Assembly: GCA_963797015.1 (NCBI GenBank)
Contig: CAWCNV010000003.1
Coordinates: forward strand, 558,001 to 622,000
DNA length: 64,000 nt
Direction: 5' to 3'
Source: JBBPZA01 sp963797015
GTDB taxonomy: Bacteria; Actinomycetota; Thermoleophilia; Solirubrobacterales; Solirubrobacteraceae
Positions 17,682 to 29,607 of this stretch are shown here, in pieces; positions within the stretch are counted from its first letter, which is position 1, and the number at the start of each line of letters is the position of its first letter. The notes beneath the pieces are model-generated. The model was not told where the DNA came from and searched no databases. It saw only the letters and a program-made list of their open reading frames with translations. Position numbers and translations under genes: made by a program.

Positions 17682-18329
17682 ATGAGCGCCGACGATCAGA
17701 CCTCCGGCGAGCGGTGGCTCGGCATGACCACCGCCGCCTACGACAAGGTGATGGGCTTCCTGCTCCAAGAGGCGGAGCCCGAGCGCCAGGCGATGTGGCT
17801 CGAGGTGACCGGCACCTCCGCCAACCAGTGGACCTGCAGCATCGCGCTCAAGCCGCTCGACGCGGCGGCGCCCTACGACGCCATCGTCCGCCACCGCGAC
17901 CTCGCGATCGTGGTCCCCGAGTGCGACTTCGACAAGGTCCGCGGCGCGACGATCGACTGGCTGGACGACCCGTTCGGCACCAGCGGCCTGCGAGTAGATA
18001 ACCCCAACACGCCGAGCCCAGCGATCGGCGCGCCACCGCCCGCCGACCTGAGCGGCGACGTGGCCCAGCGCGTGATCCGGGTGCTCGACCAGCAGGTGAA
18101 CCCGACGATCGCCGGGCACGGCGGCCGCGCCGAGCTCGTGGCGGTCGAACAGGGAACTGCCTACCTCAGGCTGGGTGGCGGCTGTCAGGGCTGCGCGATG
18201 GCCACCGTCACGCTCAGCCAAGGGATCGAGACAGCCATCATCCAGGCCGTGCCCGAGATCACGAGCGTGGCGGACGTGACCGACCATCAGAGCGGCACGA
18301 ACCCCTACTTCGAGGCCGAGAAGAAGTAG
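17682..18329 (+). CDS. NfuA-like iron-sulfur cluster carrier (NifU C-terminal domain)
   Basis: 215 residues. The N-terminal ~110 residues resemble a degenerate A-type (HesB/IscA) scaffold domain without its usual three cysteines. After a Pro-rich linker, the C-terminal NifU domain (VIRVLDQQVNPTIAGHGGRAELVAVEQGTAYLRLGGGCQGCAMATVTL) carries the CxxC that holds a 4Fe-4S cluster. This is the layout of NfuA, which delivers clusters to target enzymes. It is divergent from, and 23 bases away from, the ATP-grasp/radical SAM operon, suggesting it may supply clusters to the radical SAM enzyme. Confidence 0.87.
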   Translation: MSADDQTSGERWLGMTTAAYDKVMGFLLQEAEPERQAMWLEVTGTSANQWTCSIALKPLDAAAPYDAIVRHRDLAIVVPECDFDKVRGATIDWLDDPFGTSGLRVDNPNTPSPAIGAPPPADLSGDVAQRVIRVLDQQVNPTIAGHGGRAELVAVEQGTAYLRLGGGCQGCAMATVTLSQGIETAIIQAVPEITSVADVTDHQSGTNPYFEAEKK

Positions 18330-18366
18330 GGCGGCCACTCACCGGCGCGGCTACCATCCGCTGGGC

Positions 18367-18474
18367 ATGGACCTTCGCCGGAGCAGGTCGATCGAGACCG
18401 ACCGCTACCGCACCGAGGGCGCGCTCACGCTGCCGAGCGAGGGCTCTCGTCCGCGGCATCGCCATCAGGGCTGA
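18367..18474 (+). pseudogene. Possible truncated 5' end of an unknown gene
   Basis: A 35-codon ORF beginning MDLRRSRSIETDRYRTEGALTLPSEG and stopping where the integrase relic begins on the other strand. The first ~27 residues read like the start of a real protein, while the rest does not. It could be a gene cut by insertion. I do not recognise the family. Confidence 0.3.
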
Positions 18475-18683
18475 AGGCGTGGGAGAGCAGCCGCGCGTCG
18501 TCGGCGCGGCTCTTGTGGTGCACGTGGCCCATCGTCGTACTGACGTCGGCGTGGCCCATCGACGCCCGGACCTGGACGATCGAGGCTTAGTTGATCGCGA
18601 GCGAGCCGAAGGTGTGGCGCAGGTCGTGGAAGCGCAGCGCCCGCAGGTCGGCGTGCTCCAGCGCCGCGGTCCACGATCGTCCA
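18465..18683 (-). pseudogene. Tyrosine recombinase (phage integrase) C-terminal remnant
   Basis: The minus-strand frame gives ALRFHDLRHTFGSLAIN, then an in-frame TAA, then IVQVRASMGHADVSTTMGHVHHKSRADDARLLSHAFS. These match the catalytic C-terminus of tyrosine integrases (HDLRHT box and GHADVSTTM box). The internal stop, the apparent His in place of the nucleophilic Tyr, and the absence of the N-terminal two thirds show it is dead. It marks a former integration event near the tRNA-like fragment 3.8 kb away. Confidence 0.75.
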
Positions 18684-19039
18684 TTCAAACACGCGAGCGT
18701 CGCGCGCGCCATCCGGCAGGCCCAGGGGTCCACTTTGAGCCGGGCCGGGTTCCGCGGAGACCGGACAGCCGGGCTGCTTCGGTGACAAGGCGGTCGCGAG
18801 ACCCAGCGCTAGCGCTCTGGACGAGGACCGATCGTGAGCGACCGCGACCACAGCCACGCTGTCGCTTCGCGCCCAAGAAGGAGCAGTCGGGACTATGGGT
18901 TCCGGCGAAGGTCCGGACCGGAGTGTGGGTTCAAAAGCCGTCTCACCCACCCCGCTGATGTCCAATGGGAGCCGCCGGGGAGCCTCGGGCGGCCCGGACT
19001 ATGCTGGTGTTTCGAGGGCGTCAACCGAAAGGGGTTCCC
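18684..19039. other. Intergenic, no supported gene
   Basis: About 356 bases between the integrase relic and the SET-domain gene. It contains GTGGGTTCAAAAGCC near 18925, superficially like a tRNA T loop, but the flanks do not pair, so no tRNA is called. Nothing else was recognised. Confidence 0.4.
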
Positions 19040-19627
19040 TTGCCCCACGTTCGTTCGTCCAAGCCGCCCGGCGCCACCGCGTCGCGTGGCGGCAGATCGC
19101 CGGTCCTCGCGGAGCGCGAGGCGAGCAGCATCCAGGCTCCCGAGGAGGAGGGCGTCGAGCTGCGCCGCACGACGGACGGCAAGGGCGATGGGGTTCGGGC
19201 CACACGCCCGTTCGCGGCCGGCGAAACCGTGATGGTCGGCTTCCTGGTCGGGGCGGTCACGGGGAACGACGCGCACGCGACGCAGGTAGGTCCCGACCGC
19301 TGGGCACTCCATGGCGGCCTGGGACCGAAGGTCAACCACTCCTGCGACCCCAACTGCGGTGTTCGCCTGAACGACGGGCAGGCCTTCGACTTCGTCGCCC
19401 GCCGGCCGATCGGCGCCGGGCAGGAGCTGACGTTCGACTACGCAATGCGCAACTACACGGTCGACCACTTCCCGGCCGTGTGCCTGTGCGGCGCCGCGCG
19501 GTGCCGCGGCGCGGTCACAGGCTGGAAGGACCTGCCCGCCGGGCGCAAGGCCGACTACGGAGAGCTCGTCGCGCCTTACCTGCGCACGATGGACGACGAG
19601 ATCTCGCAGGCCGCCCGCGGCGAGTAG
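19040..19627 (+). CDS. SET-domain protein (putative protein lysine methyltransferase)
   Basis: 195 residues from TTG 19040, chosen because GAAAGGGG stands 6 bases before it. An ATG at 19001 and another at 18965 are in frame but have poor ribosome sites. The SET fold is clear: GVRATRPFAAGETVMVGFLVG, KVNHSCDPNCGVRL (the NHSCxPN box), PIGAGQELTFDYAM (the TFDY box) and a post-SET cysteine cluster CLCGAARCRG. SET enzymes transfer methyl groups from SAM to protein lysines. The gene is unaccompanied, and the substrate is unknown. SET proteins are uncommon but established in bacteria. Confidence 0.87.
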   Translation: MPHVRSSKPPGATASRGGRSPVLAEREASSIQAPEEEGVELRRTTDGKGDGVRATRPFAAGETVMVGFLVGAVTGNDAHATQVGPDRWALHGGLGPKVNHSCDPNCGVRLNDGQAFDFVARRPIGAGQELTFDYAMRNYTVDHFPAVCLCGAARCRGAVTGWKDLPAGRKADYGELVAPYLRTMDDEISQAARGE

Positions 19628-19704
19628 CGCACGATAGGCCGCCCGTGTCCAAGGCCGCCGACTGCCAGGCTGCCCGCCGTGCGCTTGAGCACGAACTCCA
19701 CGAT

Positions 19705-19931
19705 GAAGAACTCTGTGGCCGCGTCCTGCTCGGGCGACGGGCCGGTGGCGATGTCGATCACGCATTCCGCGCCGACCAGAGCCTCCGCCAGACCGTCGCC
19801 AGTGATCACATCGACACCGCTCGCGCGAGACATCGACACACGTCGCGCCCACGCGCCGTGAGCACGTCGACGACATGACGGCCGACCCTCCCGGTCGCGC
19901 CCGCGACCGCGATCTTCCTACCTGCTTCCAT
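19705..19931 (-). pseudogene. NAD(P)-binding (NmrA/SDR-like) protein, N-terminal remnant
   Basis: An ATG at 19931 with AAGGAG in front opens MEAGRKIAVAGATGRVGRHVVDVLTARG, a Rossmann GxTGxxG site. The continuation, MSRASGVDVITGDGLAEALVGAECVIDIATGPSPEQDAATEFF, is in a different frame after ~19835. The rest of the protein is missing. It resembles the NAD(P)H-binding oxidoreductases common beside ECF41-type sigma genes, but no such promoter is visible here. Confidence 0.72.
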
Positions 19932-20144
19932 GATTGCGCTCCTTCGGGTGCCTGTGCTTGGCACACCGGCTGGGTTTCCTCGATCACTGCTTCGCACGAC
20001 GCGACGCGGGGATGTGACCGGTCGCGGCCTGGCTGCCGCGGATCGCCCACGAGCCGGCCCGCGCATGGTTGCTCGGCCCCCCGAGACGGAGCTAGGGTGC
20101 TCGACAGACTGGCGGATGTACGGCTCGCGGAGGTGCGCGCCCAT

Positions 20145-20525
20145 ATGGCGGTCGACCTGGTCATCGACATCGAGAACGCGCCCGGGGCGCTGGCGCGGGT
20201 GGCGACCGCCATCAGCGATGCCGGCGTGAACATCGCAGCCGCCACGTGTGTCGGGCCAGGCGAGCAGGCCGAGGTCCACATCCTCGTCCCGCACGCCGAG
20301 GCCGCGAGGCATGCCTTGGCGATTTCCCACGTCGCGGTCACCCGCGAGCGCGAAGTAGTCGTGGTCGATGTCGAGGACTGCCCCGGTGTGCTGGCGGATC
20401 TGACTCGCAAGATCGCCAATGCTGGAGTCAACCTCGATCTCGTATATGTCGCCACACGAAATCGCGTGGTCTTCGGGGCGGCCGACCTCCCTGCCCTCCG
20501 GGCGGCGCTGGACACCACAAGCTGA
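20145..20525 (+). CDS. Tandem ACT-domain regulatory protein
   Basis: 126 residues from ATG 20145 (GGAGG ten bases before); a GTG at 20097 is an alternative start. Two ACT domains occur in series: MAVDLVIDIENAPGALARVATAISDAGVNIAAATCVG at 1-60, then VVVVDVEDCPGVLADLTRKIANAGVNLDLVYVATRNRVVFG at ~65-120. ACT domains bind amino acids or similar small ligands and usually work by dimerising. There is no catalytic or DNA-binding partner in the protein, so it is probably a stand-alone sensor. Neighbours give no clue to the ligand. Confidence 0.85.
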   Translation: MAVDLVIDIENAPGALARVATAISDAGVNIAAATCVGPGEQAEVHILVPHAEAARHALAISHVAVTREREVVVVDVEDCPGVLADLTRKIANAGVNLDLVYVATRNRVVFGAADLPALRAALDTTS

Positions 20526-20555
20526 CCATTGCTTCGCTACGACGCTAGGCGACGC

Positions 20556-20667
20556 CGCCCGCCGACCGGACACGCGTTCCGGTCGAAGGCCGCACTAGTG
20601 TGACACTCGTAGCCGTGAGCTCGCTGCCATCGACGCCGACCCTCTCCGCCGCGCCCGGGATCCCCGA
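20556..20667 (+). repeat. Duplicated lhr upstream/5' segment, copy 1
   Basis: Nearly the same ~112 bases as 23189-23303: the shared stretch GAAGGCCGCACTAGTGTGA, then GTGAGCTCGCTGCCATCGACGCC and CGCGCCCGGGATCCCCGAG. It includes the lhr start codon and first ~17 codons. In this copy the lhr frame ends after 28 codons and joins an unrelated SDR 3' fragment. Confidence 0.85.
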
Positions 20668-20811
20668 GCCGTCGTCGCCATCCGCGAGGAGCGCTTCCTG
20701 ATCCTCCCGCACGAGCAGGTCGCGAAGTTCATGGCGATCAAGGCCACCGACCCCGAGCGCTGGCTGGCCGGCATGCGGCGGATCGTGCGTCAGGCGCGCG
20801 AGACCGGTTAG
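20668..20811 (+). pseudogene. Short-chain dehydrogenase C-terminal remnant
   Basis: The frame ending at TAG 20809-20811 reads AVVAIREERFLILPHEQVAKFMAIKATDPERWLAGMRR, the typical last ~45 residues of classical SDR oxidoreductases. The N-terminal domain is absent; what precedes it is the duplicated lhr 5' segment. It marks a recombination junction. Confidence 0.65.
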
Positions 20812-20813
20812 GG

Positions 20814-21857
20814 GTGCGCCAGCTCGAGGTCACCGGTCCGCGCTCGGTCGAGTGGCGGGAGGGTCCGGATCCGACCGTCCAGGGTGACGGCGAGGCGCTC
20901 GTACGGCCGCTCGCGGTAGCGATGTGCGACCTCGACGCGGCCTTCCTCACGGGCGTGGTGCCGTTCACGGAGCCGTTTCCGCTCGGCCACGAATGCGTCG
21001 GCGAAGTGGTGGACGTCGGTGACGCGGTCAGCGTGGCCGCCCCGGGGGACGTGGTCATCGTCCCGTTCCAGATCTCCTGCGGCGCCTGCCCGTCGTGCAA
21101 GGCCGGTTACACCGGCAGCTGCACGACCGTCCGCCGCGGCTCCGCGTACGGGATGCGGCCGCTGGGCGGCGACTGGGGAGGCGCGCTGGCCGATCTCGTG
21201 CGCGTCCCGTTCGCCGACGCGATGCTCGTGCCGCTGCCGGAGGGCGTGGATCCGGTCGCCGTGGCCAGCGTCGCCGACAACGTCCCCGACGGCTTCCGCA
21301 CGGTCGCTGGCCCGCTGGCCGCCACTCCCGGCGCCGAGGTCCTCATCGTCGGCGGATGGGCGCGCAGCATCGCCCTGTACGCGGTCGCGTGCGCGGTCGC
21401 GCTCGGATCCCCGCGCGTCGTCTATGCCGACACCGACCCTGGACGCCTCGAGCGCGCGGCCGCGCTCGGAGCCGAGCCGCTTCCAGTTGGTGAAGGGGAG
21501 GAGGACGGGAAGACCGCCTGGCCGGCGAGGCTGGGCCGGTTCCCGATCACGGTCGACGCATCCGGCGACCACGCGGCCCTGCACACCGCCATCCGCTCGA
21601 CCGCCGCCAACGGAACCTGCACGAGCGTCGCGATCTACTTCGAGCCGACCACGCCACTCCCACTCCTCGAGATGTACACCCGCGGCTGCACGCTGCACGC
21701 CGGGCGCGTCCACGCCCGCGCACTCATACCCGACGTTCTCGCGCTCGTCACCGACCACCGCCTCGACCCGGGACGGGTCACCAGCGCGGTCGTGGACTTC
21801 GACGCCGCTCCGGACGCGCTGGCAGACCCACCCACCAAGCTCGTCCTCGTGCCCTGA
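20814..21857 (+). CDS. Zinc-dependent alcohol dehydrogenase (MDR superfamily)
   Basis: 347 residues from GTG 20814, three bases after the SDR fragment stop. Catalytic zinc ligands Cys38 and His59-Glu60 (PLGHECVGEV) are visible, and the structural zinc site uses Cys89, Cys92, Cys95 and Cys103 (CGACPSC...C). The cofactor loop (VLIVGGWARSIALYAVACA) is less glycine-rich than usual. Members oxidise alcohols or reduce aldehydes with NAD(P). It is followed after ~100 bases by a SABATH methyltransferase in the same direction, and both lie between the two copies of the lhr 5' segment. The substrate is unknown. Confidence 0.88.
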   Translation: MRQLEVTGPRSVEWREGPDPTVQGDGEALVRPLAVAMCDLDAAFLTGVVPFTEPFPLGHECVGEVVDVGDAVSVAAPGDVVIVPFQISCGACPSCKAGYTGSCTTVRRGSAYGMRPLGGDWGGALADLVRVPFADAMLVPLPEGVDPVAVASVADNVPDGFRTVAGPLAATPGAEVLIVGGWARSIALYAVACAVALGSPRVVYADTDPGRLERAAALGAEPLPVGEGEEDGKTAWPARLGRFPITVDASGDHAALHTAIRSTAANGTCTSVAIYFEPTTPLPLLEMYTRGCTLHAGRVHARALIPDVLALVTDHRLDPGRVTSAVVDFDAAPDALADPPTKLVLVP

Positions 21858-21954
21858 ACACCCACTGTGGGACGATCGTCGTCGCAGCGCGGAGACCGGG
21901 CGCTGCGGTCCGGAAGGAGTCGCCACGCCGTCAGATCGTCCCGACCTCTCGAGC

Positions 21955-23121
21955 ATGGCAGACGATTACGCGCGGAACGCGCTTTCGCAGCGCGCAGCGT
22001 TCGAGGCGACTCACCCGGCCGTCCTCGCCGCCGCGCGGCAGTTTTCGGAGGAGCCGGTGCTCCGCGTGGTCGATCTCGGCGCCGCCGACGGCGTCAACTC
22101 TCACGGCCTCATCCGCGCTCTCGCCGAGGAGCGCGCCGGCCGGCCGCTGATCTACGCGCTCGTCGATCTCCCCACTAACGCGTGGGGAGTCGCTGCCGAC
22201 CATCTTCGGTACGCCTTCGGTGATCGGGCGGACGGACCCGAGGTTCTCGTCATCCCTGCGCGGGGCGAAGCCGGCCGGGGGGTCTCAGACGTCGGCACCG
22301 GAGCCCACTATGCCTCGCCGGAGGCCCACGGCGAGGGCTGCCGCCGCGTCGGCGAGCGCGGCCCGCCCCCCGCGACGGTGATCAGCATGGCGGGCATCCC
22401 CCTCCAGCAGGCGCCTTGCCTGCCCTCGGGCAGCGTGCACGTCGGGGTCACCGGAACGGCGATGCACTGGGTCGCCGACGCGGGCGGCCTGGCGTCGACC
22501 GGCTCCGTCTTTCCGGGGTACCCCGACCACACAGACGAAGCCGAGCGGCGAGCCTGGCGCGTGGCCGCGGCGCGGCAGTGGGAGCGCCTGCTCGAGATGC
22601 GCGCCAGGGAGCTGGCGCCCGGCGGCCGGTTTATTGCCGCGCTCCCGGCCTCCCCCGCTCCATGCCCGGAAAGGACGGGGCTCTACGCGGAGATCATCGG
22701 CGACATGAACCGGGTGCTCGCCGACTGGTGCCGCGCGGGGCGCATCGCCGCCGCCACCGTCGCCGCGGTCGTCGTTCCGGTGTGGATGCGCACGCTCGAC
22801 GAGATCCGGGGCCCCTTCGAGGCGGGCGGCGGGCGCGTCGCCGGCCTCGAGCTCGAGAGCGCCGAGCTCTTCCGTCTCGACAATCCCTACTGGCACGACG
22901 ATCCCGGCGTGTTCGCGCGGGCCTATGTTCGGAGCGTGACCGCGTGGGGCGCGCCGCTCTTCCTCCGCGCCTTCGCGCGCGAGGGCGAGGGCCGCGCCCC
23001 CGGGCTCCTCGCCGACTTCCTCGGAGAGCTCGAGGAGCGTGTCGCGGATGCCCCCGGCCGCTACCGCTGGGACTACATCGAGGCCCTCGTGATCTGCCGG
23101 AAGGCGGACGGCCGCTTCTGA
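21955..23121 (+). CDS. SABATH-type SAM-dependent carboxyl methyltransferase
   Basis: 388 residues from ATG 21955; a longer open frame upstream is a shadow of the dehydrogenase. It matches the plant-type salicylate/jasmonate carboxyl methyltransferase family: an N-terminal DDYARNALSQRAAFE, SAM site RVVDLGAADGVNSHGLI, GTAMHWVADAGG (the SxxWL-like substrate segment), and C-terminal YRWDYIEALVICRKADGRF. These enzymes make methyl esters of small carboxylic acids. Bacterial members are known but sparse. Pairing with a zinc alcohol dehydrogenase suggests small volatile or signalling metabolism, which is inference. Confidence 0.8.
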   Translation: MADDYARNALSQRAAFEATHPAVLAAARQFSEEPVLRVVDLGAADGVNSHGLIRALAEERAGRPLIYALVDLPTNAWGVAADHLRYAFGDRADGPEVLVIPARGEAGRGVSDVGTGAHYASPEAHGEGCRRVGERGPPPATVISMAGIPLQQAPCLPSGSVHVGVTGTAMHWVADAGGLASTGSVFPGYPDHTDEAERRAWRVAAARQWERLLEMRARELAPGGRFIAALPASPAPCPERTGLYAEIIGDMNRVLADWCRAGRIAAATVAAVVVPVWMRTLDEIRGPFEAGGGRVAGLELESAELFRLDNPYWHDDPGVFARAYVRSVTAWGAPLFLRAFAREGEGRAPGLLADFLGELEERVADAPGRYRWDYIEALVICRKADGRF

Positions 23122-23250
23122 CGAAATGCACGGGTCCGCCGGCGCGCCACCGGCCAGCCAAGCGCTGTGGCGAGCGGCGATGCGGTTACGCCCGCCGACC
23201 GCAGACACGGTCCGGGTTGAAGGCCGCACTAGTGTGATGCACTCGTAGCC

Positions 23251-27417
<4,167 letters not shown>

Positions 27418-27418
27418 C

Positions 27419-28219
27419 ATGCCGGGGGTGAGCCAGCGGGAGAAGGCCGAGGCGTTCCGGGCGCTCCACGAGGGAGAGCCCTTCGTCATCCCCAATCCCT
27501 GGGATGCCGGCTCGGCCAGGATGCTGGCGTCGCTCGGCTTCAAGGCGCTGGCCACCACCAGCGGCGGCTTCGCCTTCACGCTGGGGCGACCCGACGGAGC
27601 GGTCACCCTCGAGGAGGTCGCGGAGCACACGCGCGCGCTCGACCGGGCGACGCAGCTGCCGGTCTCGGTCGACCTCGAGAACGGCTACGGCCCCGAGCCC
27701 GAGGACGCGGCCCGGGCGATCGTCCGCGCCGCCGAGGCGGGAGCGGTCGGAGGCTCGATCGAGGACTTCGACCCCGAGCGCGGGATCTACGCGCCCGAGC
27801 ACGCCGCCGAGCGGGTGGCCGCCGCCGTCGAGGCGGCCCGCGCGCTCGACTTCCCCTTCACGCTCACCGCCCGGGCCGAGAACCACATCCGCGGCAATCC
27901 CGATCTCGACGACACGATCGCCCGGCTCAAGGCCTACGAGCGGGCGGGCGCCGACGTGCTCTACGCCCCCGGGCTCGCCACCCTCGACGAGATCCGCGCC
28001 GTCCGCGAGGAGACGACGCGGCCGCTCAACGTCCTCGCCCGCTCCCGACTCTCGATGAGCGAGCTGGCCGACGCGGGCGCCCAGCGCGTCAGCCTCGGCA
28101 GCCGCCTCGCCCTGGTCGCGCTCGCCGCGGCCGCCGCCTCAGCCGAGGAGATCCGCGACAGCGGCGACTTCTCCTCGCTCGCCGTCCGGGTCCCGCTCGA
28201 CGAGTGGCTGGGCGGCTGA
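27419..28219 (+). CDS. Isocitrate lyase/PEP mutase-family enzyme
   Basis: 266-residue alpha/beta barrel. FVIPNPWDAGSARMLASLGFKALATTSGGFAFTLG, PVSVDLENGYGPEPEDAARAI with the Mg-binding acidic residues, GGSIEDFDP, and TARAENHI are characteristic of the PEPM/ICL group. The KKCGH loop of true isocitrate lyases is absent, so a lyase or hydrolase acting on a 2-oxo or phosphonate-type substrate is more likely. The ATG follows the lhr stop at once, so they are probably co-transcribed. Confidence 0.85.
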   Translation: MPGVSQREKAEAFRALHEGEPFVIPNPWDAGSARMLASLGFKALATTSGGFAFTLGRPDGAVTLEEVAEHTRALDRATQLPVSVDLENGYGPEPEDAARAIVRAAEAGAVGGSIEDFDPERGIYAPEHAAERVAAAVEAARALDFPFTLTARAENHIRGNPDLDDTIARLKAYERAGADVLYAPGLATLDEIRAVREETTRPLNVLARSRLSMSELADAGAQRVSLGSRLALVALAAAAASAEEIRDSGDFSSLAVRVPLDEWLGG

Positions 28220-28260
28220 TCCGCCGGCGGCTCGACACCCGCTGAGATACCGTCTGGTCG

Positions 28261-28620
28261 GTGGCGCGGGACGAGCTCATCGCCCTCGAGCGAGACGGCT
28301 GGGAGGCGCTGTCGTCCAGCGGGGAGGCCGCTCGGGCGTTCTACGAGCGGGTCCTCGACCGGACGGTGGTGATGCTTCTACCGGGCGGCATGGTGCTCGA
28401 CGACCGCGCGACGATCGTCAACTCGATGGGAGGCCAGCCCTGGTCGTCGTTCGAGCTCAAGGACGTCCCTGCCTTCAGCCGACGTCGGACACCGGAATAG
28501 TCACCTACAGCGTTTTGGCTCGGCGCGACTCGCAGGAGTACTCGGCGCTGATGAGCAGCGTCTACGTGCGCCGCGAGGATGGTGGAAGCTGGCCTGAATC
28601 AGCAAGTGCGCCACGCTTTG
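28261..28620 (+). pseudogene. NTF2-like (DUF4440-type) protein, frameshifted
   Basis: From GTG 28261 the frame reads VARDELIALERDGWEALSSSGEAARAFYERVLDRTVVMLLPGGMVLDDRATIV...SFELKDV, then hits a stop at 28500. The expected continuation, DTGIVTYSVLARRDSQEYSALMSSVYVRREDGG, lies in another frame, and a final W-K-L-A in a third. Shifts fall near 28480 and 28585. Ignoring these, length and pattern fit a normal SnoaL/NTF2-fold protein of ~110 residues. It ends where the defence island begins. Confidence 0.7.
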
Positions 28621-28795
28621 CCGCGCATAGGGTGCGGTACGGCCTCGCCGTACCGCCGTCGGGGCTCGGGACGGGCGGGCGCGACTTCGCGGAGCTACGT
28701 CGGCTCAAGGCGATTTGCTGGAACGCACTCGGACGGCGCCGGGGGCCTCTGGCAGGATGGCTATCCCTCGCCGTCGTCATCACGGGAGAACGCAA

Positions 28796-29584
28796 ATGCC
28801 ACCTGCCGTCCGGTTGTTCGGGGCCGACGACGTCGAGATCGACGATCTCGACTCGTGGTTCCTACATGCACCTCCCGAGAAGGGGCTGGCGCAGTGGAAG
28901 GACGCCTACAGCGCCAAGGAGCAAGCCAAGGCGTGGCTCCGGCCTTGCTCTCCGGCGATGCCCGACGAGCTGTGGTCGGCAATACGCAGCTTCATCGAGG
29001 GTGAGGTGGAGGAGTTCTATGGCCGCCCCGAACACACCACGCGACTCGACGACTACTCGCGACCGCGCCAGCACGATCTCTTCGGGTGTATGCGCCGTGA
29101 CGGCGAGACCGTGCTAGTCGTCGGGATCGAGGCTAAGGCCTGCGAGGGCTTCGACGGTCTCGTCGCCGACCGCGCGACCGCAGCCGCCCCGAGCAACAAG
29201 CGCGCGAGATGCAACCTGCTCTCGCGGGCACTGTTCGGCCGGCAGGTTCTCGACAAGGAGACCGGCGCGATCCTCGACGAGAGCCTGAGCCGTCACGGCT
29301 ACCAGCTCTGGACCGCAGCGGTGGGGACCGTGATCGAAGCTCAGAAACGCGCGATGGCGGAGGCGCTTCTGGTCGTCCACCAGTTTGTTCCAGACGACAT
29401 CCCCGCCGCTCGACTTGGCGGGGACGAGCGCGACTGGACAACCGCCCTGACCACAAACGCCGAAGCCTTCGACGCCTTCGCCACCGAGCTACAGGCATCC
29501 GGCTCCAAGTCTCACAAGACTGAGTTCGTTCAGGACGGCACCGCGCTTCACGTAGTCAAGGTGGACAGCACCATCGCCGCCTGA
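28796..29584 (+). CDS. PD-(D/E)XK-like nuclease-fold protein (DUF6946-like)
   Basis: 262 residues, ATG 28796 after GGGAG. The central segment RQHDLFGCMRRDGETVLVVGIEAKACEGFDG gives Asp94, then Glu112-x-Lys114 on a predicted strand and Glu117: the spacing of a PD-(D/E)XK active site. The N-terminal ~90 residues are helical (PPEKGLAQWKDAYSAKEQAKAWL), and the C-terminal half has helices around QLWTAAVGTVIEAQKRAMAEALLVVHQFV. I recall similar proteins as a domain of unknown function (DUF6946), from memory only. First gene of a block of defence genes, 23 bases before a GIY-YIG protein. A restriction role is inference. Confidence 0.6.
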   Translation: MPPAVRLFGADDVEIDDLDSWFLHAPPEKGLAQWKDAYSAKEQAKAWLRPCSPAMPDELWSAIRSFIEGEVEEFYGRPEHTTRLDDYSRPRQHDLFGCMRRDGETVLVVGIEAKACEGFDGLVADRATAAAPSNKRARCNLLSRALFGRQVLDKETGAILDESLSRHGYQLWTAAVGTVIEAQKRAMAEALLVVHQFVPDDIPAARLGGDERDWTTALTTNAEAFDAFATELQASGSKSHKTEFVQDGTALHVVKVDSTIAA

Positions 29585-29607
29585 CCCCGGGGCGGGATCG
29601 AAACCTC

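Noticed and set aside
18900..18950. Possible tRNA T loop (GTGGGTTCAAAAGCC) next to the integrase relic
   Set aside because: The flanking bases do not form a T stem, and no acceptor or anticodon stem is present.
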